Assembly (NCBI GenBank): GCA_900073065.1
Contig: FJOG01000048.1
Span: 203,000-266,999, forward strand
DNA: 64,000 nucleotides
Direction of reading: 5' to 3'
Source: Phialocephala subalpina
Taxonomy: Eukaryota > Ascomycota > Leotiomycetes > Helotiales > Mollisiaceae
Numbering within the stretch: the stretch's first letter is position 1; each line of letters begins with the position of its first letter. The notes beneath the pieces were generated by a model. It was not told the origin of the DNA. It saw only the letters and a list, made by a program, of their open reading frames with translations, and did no database searches. The translations under genes were made by a program, and so were the position numbers. Positions 59,032 through 64,000 of the stretch are shown here, piece by piece.

Positions 59032-61974
59032 TTAATCAGCTAGTGGCTCCGTTCTGCCGTTTATCGCGGTATCGCCAGACTGCCCAGTTCCAATCGAAGG
59101 GTAGCCACGATCTATTACCTCCGCCCAGTCCCACTCCAACGTCATTGGCATGAGCCACAGATTCTGAGGTAGGAGGGATCGCTGTAATGTGTTAAAGTTG
59201 ACGGAAGGCTGGAGGTCGCCAATGCTGATTCCGTTGTTCATTTGCTGTATGTCAGCAAAAAGCGACATCCCGTTTTCGGGTGGCATCGTATAGTCCTGGA
59301 ACATTTCGCCAGTGGCGAGGTCAGGGATCCAGTCTCTTCCGGTGAAGGAACCGTTGAGAGGATCTGGGCCAGTGTGGTCGAGTCGCCCGTTCATTTGATT
59401 TGGCATACCTGGAGAGAAGACCACTGGGGACTGACGATTCACTGATGATGGTATCATGTTGACCACAGGTCTAGTGAGAGGAAGGGGTGTGACGGTAGGA
59501 TCTCCATGATTCTTGGGCTTCTTTCGTAACGATGTCTGCTTGTCCGATCTCTCGAGGATAGCATTAGCGATTCTCTCGAATTCTGAACAGACATTTAGCA
59601 TTTGTTTGATACTGCGATCTCCTTCTTTTGTGCTAAGCGCGCACAGAAATTTGACGACGGAGTCCATCAGATGGAGGTCTGCTCGAGCCTTGCAGTCTTG
59701 CGGGTTCCGTAGAATGTTACTGAATAGGCTGATCAGGGAAGATATAGGATAATATAGGATAAGCCTGAGAGAGTTAAAAAAGATCGTTTGGAATTGTCCA
59801 TATAGGCATATACACACCAAACATAGGCAGAATCTTCTTGCGGAATATATTTCAAAAGATGAATGGATGCTCTTGCAGCGGCGACACACAGAGCACTGGA
59901 TTGAAAGACTCTATGGTTCAGTAGCCGAGATTTTATATCTTGAATAGTATGAGTCGAGAGCCGACTACTCCAAAACCCCGATATTCGATGTATGGTTGCA
60001 AGACAGTTATAGTACGCGAGATGCAGGACCACAACTTGTAAAATGAAAGGAGTGTGTGATACGCTGTCCCCATGGTCAGGTCGAAAACCTCTCGGTATAC
60101 CCGCTTTCCATTCTTCAAGCTGGTTGTCCAGCTCCCCGATATTGTTCAGAAGCTGGGCAGCCGATTGCTTCGCAGCGTCGGTGGAGTACAGCTGCTTGTA
60201 GACCTTGCTTTGGATTGTCGCAAATTGAGACATCAATCTGAAAAGGTTGACCTTGTTGTCCGCTAACAAGATGATGCCGACGTTATCCTCTGGTTCTGGA
60301 CTTGGAAGTTCGACATTCATATCATCGTCGTTCTGAGCTGGAGGTCGTCCACTCCGAAGACAAATTTCCTTGTCCAGTGTGTATGCAATCCAGAAGACGC
60401 GGTTCCGTTGCTCGATTTCGATAGGGCTAAAATTGAAGCCAGAGCCACGTTTATGCAATCCAATGCTGTGTGACAACCTGATAGAGGCCGCCACCAAGCA
60501 GAAGGAAGGTTGAGGATTGGAGGTGCAGGACATGAAGAGAGCCATACCAAGCAAGGCTTGGACGCTGAAGAGATCTGTGTTTTGTACTATCAGTTCCGCC
60601 AAAACGCCCATGGAATTCTTCAGATATCCCCACGATTTTCTCTCCTCCTCTACTGGTATCAGACTGTTCCTAACCCGCAAGCGATGCGCGATGGCCAGTG
60701 CTATGTTTAAACAGGCCCACCATCCGGATCCTCCATACGGATCTGAAGAGTATTGCCGTTCAACTAGATGCATGAATGTAGGTTGATGGAATAGGGGTAA
60801 TACGCGGTTGAAATTCCCGAAGAAATCTTCAAGCAGTCCCAAGCATTCCTTCTTTGATGGTAGCTGTTCGTATATTCGCCGCTGAAACAGTTCGCTAAAG
60901 ACCTGAAGCTCCAAATGATGGAACCTGTTGTCGTCGACTACTGAGGCCATGATTCCTTGGAAGGAAGTATCTCCCATCTTCTCGTCTACCCATTCAATAC
61001 CCTTTGGTGAGAAAATCGAGAAGCCTGATGATGAACCTGCAAATATTCAGCCAAAGCATTCAAATGATTACCAGATCAGCGCGAACCAATATATTTTGCC
61101 TCGCCCCAGTTGTTCGTCATCAGGGAGCACATCCTGTCCGACAATAGCTCAATCTCCTCTTTTGTCGGGCCCTCTCCCCTCCCTGGCTCTACTGCCTTTG
61201 GAAGTTCTGGTGAAGTGACGATACTCGTCGGATTCGACATTGAAGAATCTCCCATGATGTTCTGTATGGCTGATACAGGATGTGGATTCGTCTGTGAACC
61301 TGGGACTGCAGTCTCCGACCTCTGCTTCATACCATTCGTTCCAGTCTGACGATCCAGTCTCGATCCCCGAGTGTGTATGTCCTTAACCTCCTCCAACAGT
61401 CCAGACGACCTCAACAGTGACTCCATTCGCCCCAGCCGCTTTTCAAGGCCCTCGATATATTTCGCTCTGTGCACTTATTAGCAGAATCAGATATACCTTC
61501 CGGAGATGCGCACCCTTTGCGCCGCTTCCCCTTCCTCTCCACCGACCTAAATATACATTCCCGGCTGTATTTGATACAGTGCGTACAGGCTGGCATTTTC
61601 GCATCACACTTGATCTTCTTCGTCCTGCACGCCTCGCAGGCCTTTGTGATGCATCGCTGTCAGCACACTGTCAAAGCAGACATCTGAGGAAATCCTACCC
61701 TCAAAATACGGCTCCTATTCGCCTCGTTGTTCTCATCCAACCAGGTCGAATTGTCCCCAAACGGTTGGTCCGTAGCGTGGGGTAGACTCGCCGGGACTAA
61801 CTGTGGCCCGTCTGGCGTACAGGTGTTGAAGATTTGAGGTAGTTGGTTCATTGTGGGCTGTGATGCCGGAACGTGGAAGTGGTTCTGGTGGTTCATTCCC
61901 TCGGGAACTGACCGTCGGCCGGCGGGATTCGTAGTTATTTCCGTCTGCTGCTGCTCATAATTACCCTTGCGCAC
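59032..61974 (-). CDS. Zn2Cys6 fungal-specific transcription factor
   Basis: Model complement(join(59032..59764, 59818..61036, 61087..61466, 61514..61656, 61699..61974)) gives 916 residues. The Zn cluster (about 97-125) is [28 protein letters not shown], fully intact. It is followed by a basic linker and a coiled-coil start ([17 protein letters not shown]). The middle domain spans about 300-660 ([43 protein letters not shown]), as in the PF04082 type. The C-terminal third is polar and probably activates transcription. Donor GTGCGC at 61513 is chosen over a 32-nt alternative because it gives a 47-nt intron and the usual [10 protein letters not shown] junction. It lies 18 kb from the cluster beyond the retrotransposons, so control of the PKS cluster cannot be assumed. 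Confidence 0.88.
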
Positions 61975-62594
61975 GAAGTAGTACGAGACGAAAGGTTGAG
62001 CTTGTATCGGAAATTTTGATGATGGTTTCTTGGCTTGCTAGCGGATTTTTCGTGGAGGCGATGGGGAGAACCCGGAACTTTCGGTGAAATTTATGCCCCG
62101 CGTTAACCGAGCGCTCCACTCCCCAGCCTCCACTCTTAGTGACACCAGGCGAGTTTAGGGGTTTGTGCTCGCTAAAATGCAGCGCCGCCCTCTACTAACA
62201 CACCTTGATCCATTAGCCACAAGCCACAAGCCTGATAGCGCGCCGAATCGAGCTCCTTAGCACCACATGCCCTCTCTCCAGACTCCGGCTTTCTCACTTC
62301 GACGTATCTTGTCCTCGGAGTCTGCCCTACTGGCCCCTACCGGTTAAGCGTAGAGAGCGAAGGACACTTTTGCCTAAGATCAACTTCCGCTCGAGTTTTC
62401 CAAGGCTACATCTTCGCCCGGGCATCCAAGGAGGCTGACCTCTCGCTTGCTATTCTATCAACAGTCATAAATAACTTGGATGTTTCTCTCTAGATATCAT
62501 TTTCCAATAGGTCTCGTTGAGCCGAATGCAAGGAGGTGCGAGACTCCATTCAACGAGGCTCCATACTATCAGGCTGACAGGAGTAGATACCAGC
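61975..62594. other. Intergenic: promoter of the Zn2Cys6 gene
   Basis: GC-normal, CT-rich stretches, no coding sequence recognised. It separates the minus-strand regulator from the plus-strand HET remnant. Confidence 0.5.
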
Positions 62595-64000
62595 ATGCTT
62601 TGCCAGTACTGTGAAGGAATCACACTGGAAACTCTTATTCATCTGAACAAAGAGGATCAGAAATACGAATTCCATACCCTAAGAGACTTCGCAACAATTG
62701 AATACTACTCCCACTATTTGACATTTGATTCGCTTATCATCGCGGCCCAGCAGGGCTGTGATTTCTGTGCGGCTATCTACACCGAATTTCGAGTCGCAAA
62801 CTTACTGAAAGACGTCGCCGAAAAGAAAGAGTGAGGACTGGATACAAATGTGAGCATTTGAATAGGCGTCAGCAACAGAGAATTAGAACATTCCGATCGA
62901 GTCTATCATATTATGGCCGGAGTAGGTTTTGTCGGGGATGAGGACGAACTCTGGCGTGATGGAGGAAGTACAGGCAATGAATTAGACATCGAACTTCACG
63001 ACGCTGATAATCAAACAACTGTTCATGCTTCCGACGAATCTAGTGACGACGACTCAGTCGGCAAGCAAAAAATCATTGAAAATGAATCAGATGTTTCGGA
63101 TATTGACCTCAACCACAACCCGTCCGACGGGGAGCAGGAACCAATTGATCATGCAATGGGCAGCTCCTCTTCAGCTGATGAGGTTAAATTAAAATGAGTC
63201 ACATTTTCATTAACTAGACACGAAGGTGAGTTCAAGGAATTTGTTGGAAACTTGCACAATACACATAATACTAATTAATTTCCGTTAAGAAGCCCCGCCC
63301 AGTCTGGGTAAGCAACGTATCGGCCTTCCATGCTTGGGCTTCGGCACTGATTCCCCACAAATTTTCAATTTGGCCCGATCATCGCTTTATACATGTCTGT
63401 CGGAGCACCAACATGACAAGTGCCATTCCCTGCAAGATCATGTACTTCCCACGTCTAAGGCCTCCACATAGACTCACTGCCACAAAATTTTCAAGATGCA
63501 ATCATGATCACGCGCGAACTTGGCTTTCAATATCTATGGATCGATTCACTGTGCATTATTCAGGACTCTCCTCTTGATTGGGCTCACTAGAGCTCCAGGA
63601 TGGCAGATGTGTACCAGAATGCTGCGGTCACAATAGCCGCGGCTGGAGCCAATGATTGTGAAGCTGGTATTATCAACTCGTCAGTTTTCAAAAGCAGAGA
63701 TTTCAAGAGGCATTTTTCGCTCAAATTGAACCCTAAATCTCCAAATACCGAGAGTTGTGAGGTGTCGAGCCAAGATCTATTTCCAGTGTCGTACATCTCA
63801 ACTCATAGCAGATGGATTACCACAGGATAAGTACCAAACTGAGAATTTATCAAATGGGGCTCTTCTGAGCCTCCCACAGGTTCATAGGCCGAATTTCGAT
63901 GACTCCAGACGATATATATACAACAAGTGGCACAACCTTATAGAGTCATATTGTATCTACCGTCGTGTCAGTTGCTGGTCACGTGTAGTGGGTCAAACTC
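62595..64000 (+). pseudogene. HET-domain (heterokaryon incompatibility) gene, broken and cut by the right edge
   Basis: The 5' part (from 62595) gives MLCQYCEGITLETLIHL, a Cys-containing start common in HET proteins. An acidic stretch follows (62913-63197). 63460-63670 encodes the HET core: [20 protein letters not shown], then DWAH, a TAG at 63588-63590, SSRMADVYQNAAVTIAAAGA. The region near 63890-63940 still reads as YNKWHNLIESYC, a conserved later part. Between about 63200 and 63450 no consistent frame exists. The TAG fits CAG to TAG. HET proteins trigger cell death when unlike strains fuse; this copy looks inactive. It continues beyond the window, so its end is unknown. Confidence 0.7.

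Overview
The window is nuclear DNA of a filamentous ascomycete (Pezizomycotina). Genes carry many short spliceosomal introns (about 45-80 nt). Families are typical of moulds: highly reducing PKS, several P450s, a Zn2Cys6 regulator, HET domain, GH78. GC-balanced gene blocks alternate sharply with very AT-rich blocks full of decayed transposons, with nonsense changes of the CAA to TAA, CAG to TAG and TGG to TAG kind, as expected from repeat-induced point mutation (RIP). The exact class cannot be fixed from the sequence; gene style would fit Leotiomycetes or a neighbouring class. Two runs of N (18647-19057 and 39270-39971) mark assembly gaps inside AT-rich DNA.

Layout. 1-7.7 kb: ordinary genome (SCY1-type pseudokinase cut by the left edge and internally broken, a Tvp38/VTT-domain Golgi membrane protein, a secreted GH78-like rhamnosidase). 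9.1-39.1 kb: a polyketide gene cluster, interrupted by AT-rich islands: a bZIP-basic-region plus ankyrin regulator of the ToxE (bANK) type, an SDR, two divergently transcribed P450s, an MBOAT/TRI7-like O-acyltransferase, an Af380-like alpha/beta hydrolase, a 2,411-residue HR-PKS (KS-AT-DH-ER-KR-ACP, no methyltransferase domain), a free-standing C-methyltransferase resembling the CMeT domain of non-reducing PKSs, and a secreted BBE-like FAD oxidase. A GNAT acetyltransferase pseudogene follows at 40.8-41.6 kb. 42.6-54.8 kb: a Ty1/copia LTR retrotransposon with a second, younger copia element nested inside it, each with matching LTR pairs and target duplications. 55.5-57.8 kb: decayed pogo/Fot1 transposase and an SDR pseudogene. 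59.0-62.0 kb: a Zn2Cys6 transcription factor. 62.6-64 kb: a broken HET-domain gene running off the right edge.

How the cluster could work (inference): the HR-PKS builds a reduced chain, possibly methylated in trans by the free-standing C-MeT; the alpha/beta hydrolase offloads or transfers it; SDR, two P450s and the FAD oxidase tailor it; the MBOAT enzyme acylates it; the bANK protein switches the set on. The combination is not one I can match to a named pathway, so it is the best candidate for an undescribed system here.
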